Assembly (NCBI GenBank): GCA_946187695.1
Contig: CAMHSB010000002.1
Span: forward strand, 124,001 to 188,000
Source: an uncultured Bacteroidales bacterium
GTDB taxonomy: Bacteria > Bacteroidota > Bacteroidia > Bacteroidales > Paludibacteraceae
DNA: 64,000 bases
Direction of reading: 5' to 3'
The stretch's first letter is position 1. Each line of letters begins with the position of its first letter. Below are positions 62,932 to 64,000 of this stretch, piece after piece. Below the pieces are notes generated by a model, which searched no databases, had not been told where the DNA came from, and was given only the letters and a program-made list of their open reading frames with translations. A program made the translations under genes and the position numbers.

Positions 62932-63837
62932 TCAAAACCAAGATTTTCTTCTTCCGGATTGTTTGAAGAGGTTTGTACCATTCTTCTTTCTCCACCCTGC
63001 CGGATCATACTTTTTAATCTTCCAACCGGCTGTTAAGCTTCTACCTCTTGGCACACTCCAGAAAGAATATCCTTTGGAGCGCCTACCTCTGCTAGAAGAA
63101 TATGTCTCTCCATCCCCATATTTTGCGGAAAAATATCCTAATGGGATAAAAATAATTGCAAATATTATATATGATATTGCAAACCACGTAGGAAATTCTT
63201 CAGAAGTATCACCAACACTAAAAGCAGCGAATAAATATGCTGGAATAATTACTATAAATAAGCCCACAATGATTGCGGTTGCAAGAAGGCATCCATTCTC
63301 ATCTAGTTCATTTTCTACAGCAAGAGTAGATTCTGGTTGACCGATTGACTTTGTTTTTAATTCTACATCATATACAGCTTTAACTATACGAGCTTGTGCT
63401 AAACAGTCTGTTACTGGTTTTCTGCACATATAATCAAAAATCCTTAATTCAGATTTGTCGCATATTTCAATCAGTTTCCATAAGTCGTAGTAAGGACGAT
63501 ATTCTTTCTTTCTAGAATACGAAAAGAATTGGGCTATTACATCGCTTTGCATATGCGTGTTAAGTAGCATAATACCAATGTTTGTGTCCTTAAACTCCTC
63601 ATCAAACTTACTTAAGTCCATCTCTGCGGCAACTACATCTCCAAGTGTTACATTTAGAAGATTCTCCCACTCTTGTTTAAGTTCTTTGAGATTAGTTAAG
63701 AAGTTTGTAACATACATGGGACAGTTTATGTCGTATATATTTACTTCTCGGAAATAGTATTCAAATACCTGCTCATATAATTGATAGAATTTGAGCAAGT
63801 GCGCTTTTAGTTCCGAATAATTGATTTTAGTTGCCAT
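62932..63837 (-). CDS. Two-TM membrane protein of unknown function
   Basis: A 301-residue protein. The first about 180 residues are helical and charged with no signal peptide, so cytoplasmic. Two membrane helices follow (LLATAIIVGLFIVIIPAYLFA and WFAISYIIFAIIFIPLGYF, about 194-255), then a basic Ser/Arg/Gly-rich tail (SSSRGRRSKGYSFWSVPRGRSLTAGWKIKKYDPAGWRKKNG). I do not recognise a family. The tail has an odd echo of the VPKG...TAGWK cap of the adjacent LRR protein. Confidence 0.65.
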   Translation of the reverse strand: MATKINYSELKAHLLKFYQLYEQVFEYYFREVNIYDINCPMYVTNFLTNLKELKQEWENLLNVTLGDVVAAEMDLSKFDEEFKDTNIGIMLLNTHMQSDVIAQFFSYSRKKEYRPYYDLWKLIEICDKSELRIFDYMCRKPVTDCLAQARIVKAVYDVELKTKSIGQPESTLAVENELDENGCLLATAIIVGLFIVIIPAYLFAAFSVGDTSEEFPTWFAISYIIFAIIFIPLGYFSAKYGDGETYSSSRGRRSKGYSFWSVPRGRSLTAGWKIKKYDPAGWRKKNGTNLFKQSGRRKSWF

Positions 63838-63861
63838 CGTTCAAATTTATACTTTAATATA

Positions 63862-64000
63862 TCAACACCCAAATAGCACAGCGAATGGATCATCCTTATC
63901 TATACCAAATGGCGGAGTCTTGGTTATAACTTGTGCAATTTCATCTTCATCATCGCAAATACATCTTGCGTCAATTTCTATTGAGACGCAATCAAATTCT
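63862..64000 (-). CDS. C-terminal end of an unknown protein (partial)
   Basis: An open frame from the right edge to a TGA at 63862 encodes 46 visible residues, acidic and Cys-containing (CVSIEIDARCICDDEDE, PPFGIDKDDPFAVLFGC). It is not in the ORF track because it lacks a start in the window. It reads in the same direction as the 62932 gene with a 24-nt gap, so it may be its upstream operon partner. No family assignment is possible. Confidence 0.5.
   Translation of the reverse strand, partial: EFDCVSIEIDARCICDDEDEIAQVITKTPPFGIDKDDPFAVLFGC

Overview
The window comes from a Bacteroidales chromosome, probably an uncultured gut or rumen relative of Paludibacteraceae or Prevotella-like lineages; the genus cannot be fixed from sequence alone. 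The evidence is a SusC/SusD (RagA/RagB) pair, a Bat/MoxR operon, a Bacteroidetes-style dcw cluster, many Cys-lipidated proteins, no Shine-Dalgarno sites, and at least a dozen promoters of the Bacteroidetes type (TTG or TTTG, 20 bp, TAnnTTTG).

Layout. 1-3798 (minus): MoxR ATPase, DUF58 protein, a one-TM protein and the start of BatA, running off the left edge. 3875-7600 (plus): small accessory genes (an unknown protein, a KilA-N protein, a Cys-rich mini-lipoprotein, a MauE/DoxX-thioredoxin membrane protein, a small basic protein), with a 6S-like rod-shaped RNA and an 11-bp tandem repeat. 7792-14634 (plus): a 2280-residue secreted protein with two PCMD-like domains and about 17 cadherin-like beta-sandwich repeats. 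14676-19832 (minus): a four-gene operon of lipoprotein, DAHP synthase/chorismate mutase, DUF5686 outer-membrane protein and a small beta-barrel. 20087-22945: three poorly known minus-strand genes and two copies of a structured intergenic repeat. 23126-34171 (minus): an operon of one coiled-coil protein, two LPP20-like proteins and three paralogous repeat lipoproteins (4, 10 and 6 FN3-like repeats plus a DUF1566-like C-terminus), behind a long structured leader RNA with a possible pseudoknot and a terminator. 34339-36216: a DUF1016 nuclease remnant, a decayed murG fragment and an AAA_14-type ATPase. 36250-46248 (minus): dcw cluster mraZ-rsmH-ftsL-ftsI-murE-mraY-murD-ftsW-murG, which stops at murG. 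46513-55880 (minus): a SusCD operon with zinc-metallopeptidase and DUF4302 lipoproteins and a secreted protein. 55919-61837: M16 peptidase, tRNA-Leu(UAG), mazG, lpxH-like, MIP18-like, RluA-type pseudouridine synthase and DUF2851 genes. 62086-64000 (minus): a BspA-like LRR lipoprotein, a membrane protein and a partial ORF.

The most striking signals are: (i) a family of short-unit minisatellites sitting both between genes and in frame inside conserved enzymes (murG, murE, DAHP synthase, RluA, M16 peptidase); (ii) the leader RNA with crossing long-range pairings upstream of the repeat-lipoprotein operon; (iii) a 6S-like RNA; (iv) a two-copy structured repeat with a covarying hairpin; and (v) a dcw cluster broken at murG next to a decayed murG copy and an ATPase gene. 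All structural and homology statements were made by eye and no search was run.
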